From contig NZ_FOZP01000002.1 in the NCBI RefSeq assembly GCF_900116115.1, forward strand, positions 1 to 64,000: a DNA stretch of 64,000 nucleotides. The letters run 5' to 3'. Shown here one piece after another: positions 37,517-46,390 of the stretch (positions are counted from its first letter, which is position 1; every line of letters starts with the position of its first letter). A model generated the notes under the pieces. That model saw only the letters and a list, made by a program, of their open reading frames with translations. It had not been told where the DNA came from and ran no database searches. The position numbers and the translations under genes are program-made. This DNA is from Lutibacter maritimus (GTDB lineage Bacteria > Bacteroidota > Bacteroidia > Flavobacteriales > Flavobacteriaceae).

Positions 37517-39718
37517 TTATAAAACTAATAAACCGTGTTTTCTTAATGTGTCTATTGGTTTTGAATACCAAAATAATTCAAAGTTTTCAAAATCGGTTTC
37601 AAAATTGACTTTTAACTGACTGAATGTAATTGATTCATTATTATAAACACTCAGTTTTTTAAGGCTTTCAATCAACCATTTTCCATAATTTTCAGGGACT
37701 GAAATTTCATACCTTTCGGTTTCGCTAAAAAATGTTAGTTGAAGCATTTGCCACGTTTTCCCTTTTTTAGTTTTTGAAAAAGGTATAATTAAAGGCGCAC
37801 CACCTAACCAAATAATTTTTGATGTTGGTTTGCATATTTCAAATCCTTGGTTTTCTAATGATGAACTAATAAAATCGTTTTTAATACTAGTTTTAGGAAT
37901 TTTAAAAGGAAACCATTCTTGCAACGGCAAGTTAAAACCAATGCCGTGCATAAAATTAAAAATAGATTTTTTTAAACCTTCACTAAATTTAGCATGATTT
38001 ATTCCCGTTTTGTCTGTAAACTGAATATCATTATTAGCAAAAGAAATTTCTTCTAAATCTGGAATAATATTATAATTCTCATAATTTATTCCAATGGAGC
38101 TATGTGCAGTTAAAGCAAATTGATGCCAAAAACCAGATTTTATAATACCAAGCTCAAAACATTGTCGCACCATTTCTAAACTATCAATTGTTTCTTGAAT
38201 AGTTTGTGTTGGAAAACCATACATTAAATAGGCGTGTACCATAATGCCCGAGTCGGTAAAACTTTTGGTTACTTTAGCAACTTGCTCAACAGTTACACCT
38301 TTTTGAATTAATTGTAACAATCTATCAGATGCAACTTCCAAACCACCAGAAACAGCAATACAACCAGATGCTTTTAACAACAAACATAAATCGTTGGTAA
38401 AACTTTTTTCAAACCGAATGTTTGTCCACCAAGTTACTGTTAATCTTCTTTTAATTATTTCAATTGCCAAAGCTCGCATTAAAGCTGGCGGTGCTGCTTC
38501 ATCAACAAAATGAAAGCCAGTTTCACCTGTTTGTGCAATAATTTGCTCCATTCTATCTACCAATAATTTAGCGGTTATTGGTTCATAAATTTTAATATAA
38601 TCCAGTGAAATATCGCAAAAAGTACATTTTCCCCAATAGCAACCGTGCGCCATTGTTAATTTATTCCAACGTCCATCGCTCCACAAACTGTGCATTGGAT
38701 TGGCAATTTCTATTACTGAAATATATTGATCAAGCAATAAATCGCTATAATCTGGTGTTCCGATTTCGGCTTGTTTATAATCATTTTTTATAGATGAATT
38801 GTTATAAAAAACTTCATTATTTAATCGTAAAAAAGTTCTTTTGAACATATTAAAATCAGGATTTTCTATTGATGGATTTACAACATTTGAAAAAAGAATT
38901 TCAATAGGTAATTCGCCATCATCTAACGTAATAAAATCGAAAAAGTCAAAAACACGATTGTCAGTTAAACTTCGTAATTCCGTATTTGGAAAACCGCCGC
39001 CCATTGCAATTTTAATATTTGGGTAGTTGGTTTTTATAAATTGTGCACACCTAAATGCACTATATAAATTCCCCGGAAATGGCACGGAAAAACATACCAA
39101 TTTTGGTTGAATTTCTTGCAGTTTATCATCTAAAATATTCAGCGTAATTTCATCAATAAAAGTAGGTTTTAGTAGCAAACTTTCATACAATTCATTAAAA
39201 CTATTGGCACTTCTGCCCAATTGCTCTGCATATCTGCTAAAACCAAAATTTTCATCAATACATTCAATAATAAAATCAGATAAATCTTCTAAATATAAGG
39301 TTGCCAAATGCTTTGCCTGATCTTGTGTTCCCATAGCGCCAAAAGCCCATTCTAAATCATCAATTTCATTAAATCTGGAAGCTTTCGGAAGAAAATTTTC
39401 AGAACATATTTGGCGTGCAAAAGTTTGATTTTTACCTTGAAGAAATTTTATAACAGCATTAATAGTAGCTATATAGGTATTGCGTAATGCATAAATTTGT
39501 TGTGCGTTTTCTGAAATAATTGTGTTGTTTTTAAACGCTAATTCAAAAACTTCTTGCAGTTTATTTTTACTGAAAAGTGCTAAAATAACTTCAATGCCTA
39601 AATCGGTTTGAAATGAAGAAATACGCTTTGTATTCAAAAACCCTTTTAAATACATAGTAGCTGGGTACGGTGTATTTAATTGGGTAAATGGCGGTGTAAT
39701 TAGCAGAATATCTTTCAA
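37517..39718 (-). CDS. Radical SAM protein with non-canonical cysteine spacing
   Basis: The 733-residue protein has a long N-terminal region (about 1-330). It begins ILLITPPFTQLNTPYPA, with a Rossmann-like segment (CFSVPFPGNLYSA, AMGGGFPNTELR) as in B12-binding radical SAM proteins. I see no DxHxxG cobalamin motif. The radical SAM core (about 355-560) has C360-x4-C365-x2-C368 in HGCYWGKCTFCD; the usual spacing is Cx3Cx2C. It also has SGGLEVASDRLL and MYGFPTQT. The start is TTG at 39718, since the conserved N terminus begins there and no ATG precedes it. Substrate unknown. Confidence 0.85.
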   Translation of the reverse strand: MKDILLITPPFTQLNTPYPATMYLKGFLNTKRISSFQTDLGIEVILALFSKNKLQEVFELAFKNNTIISENAQQIYALRNTYIATINAVIKFLQGKNQTFARQICSENFLPKASRFNEIDDLEWAFGAMGTQDQAKHLATLYLEDLSDFIIECIDENFGFSRYAEQLGRSANSFNELYESLLLKPTFIDEITLNILDDKLQEIQPKLVCFSVPFPGNLYSAFRCAQFIKTNYPNIKIAMGGGFPNTELRSLTDNRVFDFFDFITLDDGELPIEILFSNVVNPSIENPDFNMFKRTFLRLNNEVFYNNSSIKNDYKQAEIGTPDYSDLLLDQYISVIEIANPMHSLWSDGRWNKLTMAHGCYWGKCTFCDISLDYIKIYEPITAKLLVDRMEQIIAQTGETGFHFVDEAAPPALMRALAIEIIKRRLTVTWWTNIRFEKSFTNDLCLLLKASGCIAVSGGLEVASDRLLQLIQKGVTVEQVAKVTKSFTDSGIMVHAYLMYGFPTQTIQETIDSLEMVRQCFELGIIKSGFWHQFALTAHSSIGINYENYNIIPDLEEISFANNDIQFTDKTGINHAKFSEGLKKSIFNFMHGIGFNLPLQEWFPFKIPKTSIKNDFISSSLENQGFEICKPTSKIIWLGGAPLIIPFSKTKKGKTWQMLQLTFFSETERYEISVPENYGKWLIESLKKLSVYNNESITFSQLKVNFETDFENFELFWYSKPIDTLRKHGLLVL

Positions 39719-39771
39719 AATAGTATTCAGAAAAAAATTTAAAGTATATATGCTAATGTATGAATTCTTAT

Positions 39772-41673
39772 TTAATATGCTCTCCCTTTATTTCCTTCAT
39801 AAAAATTGATGAATGAATCATTTACAACTCTGTTTCCGCCTGGCGTTGGATAATTACCTGTAAAATACCAATCACCTAAATGGTTTGGACAAGCAACATG
39901 TAAATTTTCAACTGTTTGATAAACAATTTCAACTTCAGAAGTTATTTCTGGAGTTTTTAACATTTGAGCTATTTTATCAGAAATTTGTTGGTTTGTAAAT
40001 GGCGTATAAATATCTTTTACAGCATTGTAAATTTGGCCATCTTCTAATGGCTGCATAATTTTACAACGATTATAAACTTCTTCAACAATATGATATTGAT
40101 TGGTATCTTTTAATAATTCTAAAGCAGCTCTAAAAGCAATAAAATCTCCCATACGTGCCATATCAATCCCATAACAATCTGGATAACGAATTTGTGGTGC
40201 AGATGAAACAATAATTATTTTTTTAGGATGCAATCTGTCTAAAATTTTAATAATACTTTTTTTCAAAGTTGTTCCACGCACAATACTATCATCAATAACA
40301 ACTAAATTGTCTTTTGGTTTAACAATTCCGTAAGTTACATCATAAACATGCGCTACTAAATCGTCTCTACTATTATCATCAGCAATAAATGTTCTTAATT
40401 TAGCATCTTTAATCGCTAATTTTTCAATACGTGGTCTTGCTGATAAAATTTCAGTTACATGCTCTGCAGAAAGTGTTCCTCTACCGTTTAATATCGCTTT
40501 TGTTTTTTGAAGATTTAAAAAATCTTCCGCTGCTTCACGCATTCCATAAAATGAAGTTTCAGCAGTATTTGGAATAAATGAAAAAACGGTATTTTTAATA
40601 TCTTTATTAATTTTTTTAAGTATTTCAGGAAATACTAATTTTCCTAATTTTTTACGTTCGTTATAAATATCGGCATCACTTCCTCTTGAAAAATAAATAC
40701 GCTCAAAAGAACATGATTTTTTTGGTAATGGTTCAATAATTTTGTTCATCGTAATTTTACCATTTCGCTTAATTATTAAAGCGCAACCCGGATCAATTTC
40801 CTTCACATCTTTAATTTGAACATTAAAAACCGTTTGAATTACTGGTCGTTCTGACGCAACTACCACAATTTCATCATCTTTATAATAAAATGCAGGACGA
40901 ATTCCGGCTGGATCACGCAAAACAAAAGAATCTCCATGACCTAATAAACCTGCCATTGCATAACCTCCATCCCAATTTTTTGCAGAACGTTTTAATATTT
41001 TTTTAATATTTATATGCTCTTCAATTAATGGTGAAGCTTCTTTTTTATTTACTCCGTGTTCATCTTTAATTTTTTTATACAATTTAGCAACCTCATCATC
41101 AATAAAATGACCAATTTTTTCCATCACTGTAACAGTATCAGTCATTTCTTTTGGATGCTGACCAATTTCAACTAAATCATTAAACAACCTTTTAGAGTTG
41201 GTCATATTAAAGTTTCCGGCCACAATTAAACTTTTATGCATCCAGTTGCTTTGGCGTAAAAATGGATGTACACTTTCTATACTATTTTTACCAAATGTGC
41301 CATATCTAACATGTCCTAAAAATAAATTTCCAATATAAGGAGCATTGTTTAATTGCCATTGAACATCATCTATTTTATCAGGATATTCCTCATTTAAAGC
41401 ATTTAATCTTCCGTTTATTTGTGAAAAAATATCTTGAATTGGCTGATCTGCGTTAGAACGAACTCTGCTAATATAACGCGTACCTGGCGCAACATTAAAT
41501 TTTATACTTGCCAATCCAGCACCATCTTGCCCACGGTTGTGCTGTTTTTCCATTAACAAATACATTTTATTTAAACCATAAAAAGCTGAACCATATTTGT
41601 CTTTATAATACTGTAATGGTTTTAATAACCGAACCATTGCAATTCCACATTCATGTTTAATAGCGTCACTCAT
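39772..41673 (-). CDS. purF: Amidophosphoribosyltransferase
   Basis: PurF makes 5-phosphoribosylamine from PRPP and glutamine, the first step of purine synthesis. The ATG at 41673 gives 633 residues, the length of the Bacteroidota form. In this form the glutaminase cysteine lies in HECGIA near residue 9, not at position 2. The N-terminal class II glutaminase has KQHNRGQDGAG and LFLGHVRYGTFG. The phosphoribosyltransferase half has the PRPP loop VVIDDSIVRGTT. An upstream GTG frame (41721) lies within a terminator hairpin and was rejected. This form carries long insertions relative to the E. coli enzyme. Confidence 0.93.
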   Translation of the reverse strand: MSDAIKHECGIAMVRLLKPLQYYKDKYGSAFYGLNKMYLLMEKQHNRGQDGAGLASIKFNVAPGTRYISRVRSNADQPIQDIFSQINGRLNALNEEYPDKIDDVQWQLNNAPYIGNLFLGHVRYGTFGKNSIESVHPFLRQSNWMHKSLIVAGNFNMTNSKRLFNDLVEIGQHPKEMTDTVTVMEKIGHFIDDEVAKLYKKIKDEHGVNKKEASPLIEEHINIKKILKRSAKNWDGGYAMAGLLGHGDSFVLRDPAGIRPAFYYKDDEIVVVASERPVIQTVFNVQIKDVKEIDPGCALIIKRNGKITMNKIIEPLPKKSCSFERIYFSRGSDADIYNERKKLGKLVFPEILKKINKDIKNTVFSFIPNTAETSFYGMREAAEDFLNLQKTKAILNGRGTLSAEHVTEILSARPRIEKLAIKDAKLRTFIADDNSRDDLVAHVYDVTYGIVKPKDNLVVIDDSIVRGTTLKKSIIKILDRLHPKKIIIVSSAPQIRYPDCYGIDMARMGDFIAFRAALELLKDTNQYHIVEEVYNRCKIMQPLEDGQIYNAVKDIYTPFTNQQISDKIAQMLKTPEITSEVEIVYQTVENLHVACPNHLGDWYFTGNYPTPGGNRVVNDSFINFYEGNKGRAY

Positions 41674-41705
41674 AATAGTAGTTTTAGTTGTAGTATTTTT
41701 TAAAT

Positions 41706-41730
41706 AAAAAATTCCGCACACGTGCGGAAT
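41706..41730 (-). terminator. Rho-independent terminator of the PfkB kinase gene
   Basis: Stem ATTCCGCAC/GTGCGGAAT with a two-base centre, followed on the minus strand by a T-rich tract. It is eight bases past the kinase stop and separates that transcript from purF. Confidence 0.8.
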
Positions 41731-41737
41731 TTGAATG

Positions 41738-42664
41738 TTATCCTAATTCAATATCAAATTGAGTTAACAACTTAAATTGTAATAATCGTTCTTGTATTTC
41801 GTTATGCGTTAAATTTTCCATACGCTCGGTTCCAAATTTCTCCACACAAAACGAAGCTAAATTTGATCCTGCAATTACACCTCTTTTCATATTTTCAAAA
41901 GAAATATCTTCCGTTTTTGCCATATGACCTATAAATCCACCCGCAAACGTATCACCTGCACCTGTTGGATCAAAAACTTCTTCTAATGGTAACGCTGGCG
42001 CAAAAAATACATTGTCTTCATGAAATAATAATGCTCCGTGCTCACCTTTTTTAATTACCACATATTTTGGACCCATTTTGTAAATTTTTTGAGCTGCTTT
42101 TACTAAAGAATACTCGCCCGATAATTGTCTAGCTTCTTCATCATTAATAGTAATTACATCTATTTTAGCAATCACTTCCATTAACTGATTCCAAGTATTA
42201 TCCATCCAAAAATTCATAGTATCTAAAACTACTAACTTTGGACGAACTGGAATTTGATTTATAACAGCCATTTGAACTGCTGGATGCAAATTCCCTAGCA
42301 TTAAAAATTCAGGTTGACTAAATTTTTTTGGTACAATTGGATTAAAATCGGCCAATACATTTAAGTCTGTAATTAAAGTATCTCTAGAATTTAAATCGTT
42401 ATGATATTTTCCTTTCCAAAAAAATGTTTTTCCATCTTCAACAACTTCAATACCATCTGTATTAATATTTTTTGCGTTTAATTTTTTAAAATATTCTTTC
42501 GGAAAATCTCCACCTACAACCGAAACAATTCCAGATTCTACTCCAAATTGTGACGCTGATAATGAAATATAAGTAGCTGCACCACCTAAAATTTTATCTG
42601 TTTTTCCAAACGGAGTTTCAATAGCATCAAATGCAACTGTACCTACAATTAATAATTTACTCAT
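41738..42664 (-). CDS. PfkB-family carbohydrate/nucleoside kinase
   Basis: The 308-residue cytoplasmic kinase has the two PfkB signatures: an N-terminal GGAATYISLSASQFG region and the C-terminal anion-hole motif DPTGAGDTFAGGF with the catalytic Asp. Between them are VLDTMNFWMDN and ITINDEEARQLSG. The family includes ribokinase, adenosine kinase and sugar kinases; the substrate is not readable. It lies upstream of purF on the same strand, but a terminator lies between. It is divergent from sufE. Confidence 0.9.
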   Translation of the reverse strand: MSKLLIVGTVAFDAIETPFGKTDKILGGAATYISLSASQFGVESGIVSVVGGDFPKEYFKKLNAKNINTDGIEVVEDGKTFFWKGKYHNDLNSRDTLITDLNVLADFNPIVPKKFSQPEFLMLGNLHPAVQMAVINQIPVRPKLVVLDTMNFWMDNTWNQLMEVIAKIDVITINDEEARQLSGEYSLVKAAQKIYKMGPKYVVIKKGEHGALLFHEDNVFFAPALPLEEVFDPTGAGDTFAGGFIGHMAKTEDISFENMKRGVIAGSNLASFCVEKFGTERMENLTHNEIQERLLQFKLLTQFDIELG

Positions 42665-42736
42665 ATTTTTAAATTTCGTTTCACACCTTAAATGGTATTA
42701 ATTGTGTTTATATTTTTTTTAAACAGCAGATGTGAT

Positions 42737-42744
42737 TAATTTTG
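42737..42744 (+). promoter_or_regulatory. -7 promoter element of sufE
   Basis: TAATTTTG is an exact -7 match, 18 bases upstream of the sufE ATG. Confidence 0.5.
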
Positions 42745-42762
42745 CAAAAATAAGTTTAAAAA

Positions 42763-43185
42763 ATGACTATCAAAGAAATACAAGAAGAAATTATAGATGA
42801 GTTTTCAATGTTTGAAGATTGGATGGAACGTTATGAATATATTATTGAAATTGGAAAATCACTTCCACTTATTGATGATTCATTTAAAAAAGATGAAAAT
42901 TTAATTGTTGGATGCCAGTCTAAAGTGTGGTTACATTCTGAAATTGAAGGAAATAAACTACAATTTAGTGCCGATAGTGACGCCATTTTAACCAAAGGAA
43001 TAGTAGCTCTTTTACTACGTGTTTTTAACAATCAAAAACCACAAGATATTTTAGCCGCAGACTTATATTTTGTTGATGAAATTGGTTTAAAAGAACATTT
43101 ATCGCCAACGCGTGCCAACGGTTTAGTATCCATGATTAAACAAATAAAATTGTATGCTTTAGCTTTTCAATCAAAATTAAGTTAA
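42763..43185 (+). CDS. sufE: SufE family sulfur acceptor
   Basis: SufE takes persulfide sulfur from the cysteine desulfurase SufS and passes it to the SufBCD scaffold for Fe-S cluster assembly. The 140-residue protein has EDWMERYEYIIEIG at the N terminus and the acceptor Cys in IVGCQSKVWL. It heads a run with a DUF59 (SufT-like) gene, DUF2480 and DUF3078. sufBCDS themselves are not in the window; a PfkB gene is divergent instead. Confidence 0.93.
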   Translation: MTIKEIQEEIIDEFSMFEDWMERYEYIIEIGKSLPLIDDSFKKDENLIVGCQSKVWLHSEIEGNKLQFSADSDAILTKGIVALLLRVFNNQKPQDILAADLYFVDEIGLKEHLSPTRANGLVSMIKQIKLYALAFQSKLS

Positions 43186-43191
43186 ATAATG

Positions 43192-43199
43192 TATATTTG
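43192..43199 (+). promoter_or_regulatory. -7 promoter element of the DUF59 gene
   Basis: TATATTTG is an exact TAnnTTTG match, 37 bases upstream of the ATG at 43237. The DUF59 gene may therefore have its own start in addition to read-through from sufE. Confidence 0.45.
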
Positions 43200-43236
43200 T
43201 ACTTATTTAGAATGAATATAAAGAAAGGTTTATACA

Positions 43237-43557
43237 ATGAATAGTGAACGTGTAGCAGATTTAGGCGATAAAATAGTAGAAAAATTGAAGACTATTTACG
43301 ACCCAGAGATACCTGTAGATATTTTTGAATTAGGCTTAATTTATGATGTTTTTGTTAGCGAAAACAACGACGTTAAAATATTAATGACCCTAACTTCTCC
43401 AAATTGTCCAGTTGCAGAAACTTTACCTGTAGAGGTTGAAGAAAAAGTTAAAACCATTGAAGAAGTTAACAATGCTGAAGTGGAAATTACTTTTGACCCA
43501 ATGTGGACACAAGATATGATGAGCGAAGAAGCAAAACTAGAACTTGGTTTTTTATAA
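43237..43557 (+). CDS. DUF59/MIP18 family Fe-S assembly protein (SufT-like)
   Basis: This 106-residue cytoplasmic protein matches the DUF59 family. It has YDPEIPVDIFELGLIYDV, MTLTSPNCPVAETLP with the conserved Cys, and the C-terminal FDPMWTQDMMSEEA. Related proteins (SufT, PaaD, eukaryotic MIP18) help insert or mature Fe-S clusters. It sits 51 bases after sufE. The DUF2480 ATG follows its stop codon without a gap, indicating translational coupling. Confidence 0.92.
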   Translation: MNSERVADLGDKIVEKLKTIYDPEIPVDIFELGLIYDVFVSENNDVKILMTLTSPNCPVAETLPVEVEEKVKTIEEVNNAEVEITFDPMWTQDMMSEEAKLELGFL

Positions 43558-44067
43558 ATGGTTGATGAAATTGTAAATAGAATTGCCAACAGCAATTTAA
43601 AAACAATTAACCTAGAAGATTTTTATCCGAAAGGTGAAAGAACCGTTATTGATATAAAAATTTGGCTTTTTCATGAACTTATTTTAAAAGAAGCTGACTT
43701 TAGAACGCATGTATCAAATCATGATTGGAGTCAATATCAAAACCAATATATTGCATTAACTTGTTCTTCTGATGCTATTATACCTTCTTGGGCTTTCATG
43801 TTAATTACAACATACCTAAGTCCATTTGCAAAAAAAATTGTTATTGGAAACTTAAAAGAATTAGAAACTTCCATTTTTCAAGAAATAATTACCAATTTAA
43901 CTATTGACGAGTTTATTGACAAACCCATAATTATTAAAGGATGCGCTCATAAACCAATACCAGAAACGGCTTATATTCAATTAATTGAAAAACTACAACC
44001 CATTGCAAAAACAATTATGTTTGGCGAAGCTTGCTCAACAGTTCCACTTTTTAAAAGAAAAAAATAA
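43558..44067 (+). CDS. DUF2480 family protein
   Basis: The 169-residue soluble protein matches DUF2480, a family found in Bacteroidota near SUF genes. Features are NLEDFYPKGERTVIDI, FRTHVSNHDWSQYQ, SSDAIIPSWAFMLI and a C-terminal segment with Cys residues (IIKGCAHKPIP and FGEACSTVPLFKRKK). Those cysteines and the position directly behind the DUF59 gene suggest a role in Fe-S metabolism, by context only. Confidence 0.9.
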   Translation: MVDEIVNRIANSNLKTINLEDFYPKGERTVIDIKIWLFHELILKEADFRTHVSNHDWSQYQNQYIALTCSSDAIIPSWAFMLITTYLSPFAKKIVIGNLKELETSIFQEIITNLTIDEFIDKPIIIKGCAHKPIPETAYIQLIEKLQPIAKTIMFGEACSTVPLFKRKK

Positions 44068-44137
44068 TTTTAGTGACTTTTTCATAAAAATTATGTCCAA
44101 TAATAAAACCATTAAATTATAAATTAAAATAAAAAGT

Positions 44138-45007
44138 ATGAAAAAAGTAATTTTATTTATTGCAATTACTTGTAGCATAAACTCATTATTTGCGCAAGAA
44201 AAAGAAGGTCCAAAAGACGGATGGACTAAAAATGGAAAAATTTCATTGCTATTTAATCAATCTGCATTTTCAAATTGGGTTGCCGGCGGAGAAAACAATA
44301 TTGCAGGTAATTTAGGTTTAAATTACGACTTTAATTATGTGAAAGGAAATTTAAACTGGGACAATAAAATAATTGCCGCATACGGTTTAACAAAAAGTAA
44401 AAACAGTCCTTTTGAAAAGAAAACAGATGACCGATTTGAGTTTAATTCTGTTGTAGGAAAAAAAGCTTCAGGCTATTGGTTTTATTCTGGTTTTTTAAAT
44501 TTTAAAACACAATTTACTGAAGGCTACAAATATGAAACGGATGCAAATGGCGCCGAAATTAGAACGTCATATACCAATTTTATGTCACCTGCTAATTTAT
44601 CATTTGGACCAGGTATGTTGTGGAAAAAAAGCGATAATTTTAAATTTAATTTAGCTCCTGCAACTGCAAAAATTGTAATTGTTGATAAAGACTTAACCCT
44701 TCCAAACGATGCTTATTTTGGTGTTGAAGAAGGAAAAAGTACCCGTTTTGAGTTAGGTTTTAATGCTGCAGCTTATGCTAAAGTAAATGTAATGGAAAAC
44801 GTTTCCATGGAAAATATTTTAAATTTATATTCAAACTATTTAGAAGATCCTCAAAATATAGATTTAGATTACACCATGAATTTAGTAATGGCTATAAACA
44901 AATATTTATCAGCAAATGTTAGTTTCCAAACTATTTATGATGATAATGCTTTTGAAGGTTTCCAAATAAGAGAAGTTTTTGGTTTAGGTGTAAACTATGA
45001 ATTTTAA
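44138..45007 (+). CDS. DUF3078 outer-membrane-type protein
   Basis: The 289-residue protein has a cleavable signal peptide ending in LFAQ and matches DUF3078. It shows W.K.GKISLLFNQSAFSNWVAGGEN near the N terminus and alternating beta strands throughout, ending in FGLGVNYEF, an aromatic-terminal beta signal. It is predicted to be an outer-membrane beta-barrel. Function unknown. It follows the SUF-associated genes by 70 bases and ends at a terminator. Confidence 0.88.
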   Translation: MKKVILFIAITCSINSLFAQEKEGPKDGWTKNGKISLLFNQSAFSNWVAGGENNIAGNLGLNYDFNYVKGNLNWDNKIIAAYGLTKSKNSPFEKKTDDRFEFNSVVGKKASGYWFYSGFLNFKTQFTEGYKYETDANGAEIRTSYTNFMSPANLSFGPGMLWKKSDNFKFNLAPATAKIVIVDKDLTLPNDAYFGVEEGKSTRFELGFNAAAYAKVNVMENVSMENILNLYSNYLEDPQNIDLDYTMNLVMAINKYLSANVSFQTIYDDNAFEGFQIREVFGLGVNYEF

Positions 45008-45032
45008 ATACATCATAATTTAGTAACTATTA

Positions 45033-45067
45033 AAAAGATGCTTATATTTTTTGAGCGTCTTTTTTTT
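45033..45067 (+). terminator. Rho-independent terminator after the DUF3078 gene
   Basis: Stem AAGATGCT/AGCGTCTT (one wobble pair) with an 11-base loop, followed by a run of T. It lies 26 bases past the DUF3078 stop. Confidence 0.75.
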
Positions 45068-45092
45068 ATTTCAAAATTGAAATTTAATTACT

Positions 45093-45100
45093 TAAATTCG
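45093..45100 (+). promoter_or_regulatory. -7-like promoter element of the CNNM/CBS gene
   Basis: TAAATTCG differs from TAnnTTTG only by C for T at one position. It is 18 bases upstream of the ATG at 45119. The same TTCG variant occurs upstream of mutS. Confidence 0.4.
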
Positions 45101-45118
45101 CTTTTAAACTAATTGAGA

Positions 45119-46213
45119 ATGTCATTACTAATATTTTACGCTGCTATTTCAATATTTTTTTCGTTTTTATGTTCCATTTTAGAGGCTGTTTTGTTAAGTA
45201 TAACACCCACTTTTGTAAATATAAAAAAACAAGAAGGTAAAAGTTATGCTTTAAAACTTGAAGAATTAAAAAAAGATGTTGATAAACCTTTAATTGCAAT
45301 TCTAACAATAAATACCATTGCTCATACTGTTGGCGCAATATTAGTTGGTGTTCAGGCCGAAACTTTAGAATATAAAATAAATATTTTTGGCATTAACACT
45401 GTTGGAATTATTTCAGCATTAATGACCCTATTAATACTTGTAGTTTCTGAAATTATTCCAAAAACCATTGGAGCCAAATACTGGAAAAAATTAGCTGGTT
45501 TTACTGCAAATGCTTTATTACCGTTAATTTTAATTTTAAAATATACTGGAATTTTGTGGTTGTTACAATTAACTACAAAACTAATTGGAGGAAGCGGTGG
45601 ACATGGATCAATTTTAAGTAGAGAAGACTTTCATGCTATGACAGACATTGCCCACGAAGAAGGTGTTTTTGAAAAAAATGAAAGCGCCATTATAAAAAAC
45701 CTATTAACATTTAAACAGGTACAAGTTAAAGATGTTATGACTCCAAGAACTGTAATGATAAGAGCTTCTGAAAACACTACTGTTCAAGAATTTTTTGAAG
45801 AACACCCAAAATTGCGTTTTTCTAGAATTCCTATTTATAAAAAAAATTCTGATAATATTACCGGCTTCATTTTAAAAGATGAAGTTATGGAAGAAATTAT
45901 TAATGGAAACAGACAAAAAAAATTATCAGAAATAAAAAGGGAATTATTAATTACCAATAGAACCATTCCAATACCAAGCCTCTTTGAAAAATTTATTTCG
46001 CAAAAAGAACATATAGCATTAGTAGTTGATGAATACGGAACTACTAGTGGAATTGTAACTATGGAAGATGTTATTGAAACCTTACTTGGTTTAGAAATTA
46101 TGGATGAAAGCGATAATGTTGAAGACTTACAACTACTCGCCAGAAAAAGTTGGGAAACAAGAGCTAAAAAAATTGGACTTATTGATGATCGACATAAAAA
46201 AGATAATCTATAA
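45119..46213 (+). CDS. CNNM/CorC-type membrane protein with CBS pair
   Basis: The 364-residue protein has a DUF21/CNNM membrane domain (about residues 1-165, four hydrophobic stretches, VSEIIPKTIGAKYW). A CBS pair follows (about 185-330; VMTPRTVMIRA, VVDEYGTTSGIVTMEDVIETLLG). It lacks the C-terminal CorC/HlyC domain of longer hemolysin-C-like proteins. A role in Mg2+ or other divalent cation efflux is the best inference. The ATG at 45119 was preferred over an upstream TTG. A strong terminator follows. Confidence 0.9.
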   Translation: MSLLIFYAAISIFFSFLCSILEAVLLSITPTFVNIKKQEGKSYALKLEELKKDVDKPLIAILTINTIAHTVGAILVGVQAETLEYKINIFGINTVGIISALMTLLILVVSEIIPKTIGAKYWKKLAGFTANALLPLILILKYTGILWLLQLTTKLIGGSGGHGSILSREDFHAMTDIAHEEGVFEKNESAIIKNLLTFKQVQVKDVMTPRTVMIRASENTTVQEFFEEHPKLRFSRIPIYKKNSDNITGFILKDEVMEEIINGNRQKKLSEIKRELLITNRTIPIPSLFEKFISQKEHIALVVDEYGTTSGIVTMEDVIETLLGLEIMDESDNVEDLQLLARKSWETRAKKIGLIDDRHKKDNL

Positions 46214-46278
46214 AATGAATTTTATTTCATTATAATACCTTAAAATTTATCACTTTGTAATAATTGTTGGTAATTAAT

Positions 46279-46326
46279 ATTCAACAAACTATTGAGAAAT
46301 ATCACTAGTTTGTTGAATCTTTTTTA
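46279..46326 (+). terminator. Rho-independent terminator after the CNNM/CBS gene
   Basis: A perfect 12-bp stem ATTCAACAAACT/AGTTTGTTGAAT with a 16-base loop is followed by CTTTTTTA. It isolates the ferredoxin operon from the gene upstream. Confidence 0.8.
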
Positions 46327-46345
46327 TTTACACAAAACTGTAGTG

Positions 46346-46386
46346 TTACTTTGATTCAAAATAGAAAATAAACTTTGAAATCAAAG
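46346..46386 (+). promoter_or_regulatory. Leader of the ferredoxin-flavoprotein operon with two short palindromes
   Basis: A -7-like TTACTTTG (46346-46353, one mismatch) overlaps the palindrome TTTGATTCAAA. A second one, CTTTGAAATCAAAG (46373-46386), ends four bases before the ferredoxin ATG. The pair could be an operator; this is inference. Confidence 0.35.
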
Positions 46387-46390
46387 AATT

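Noticed and set aside
41674-41721. N-terminal extension of purF beginning MCGIF, like the canonical start of class II glutaminases
   Set aside because: The GTG start lies inside the PfkB terminator hairpin and the MCGI is translated from the stem. The Bacteroidota enzyme normally starts at the ATG at 41673 and uses the cysteine in HECGIA.
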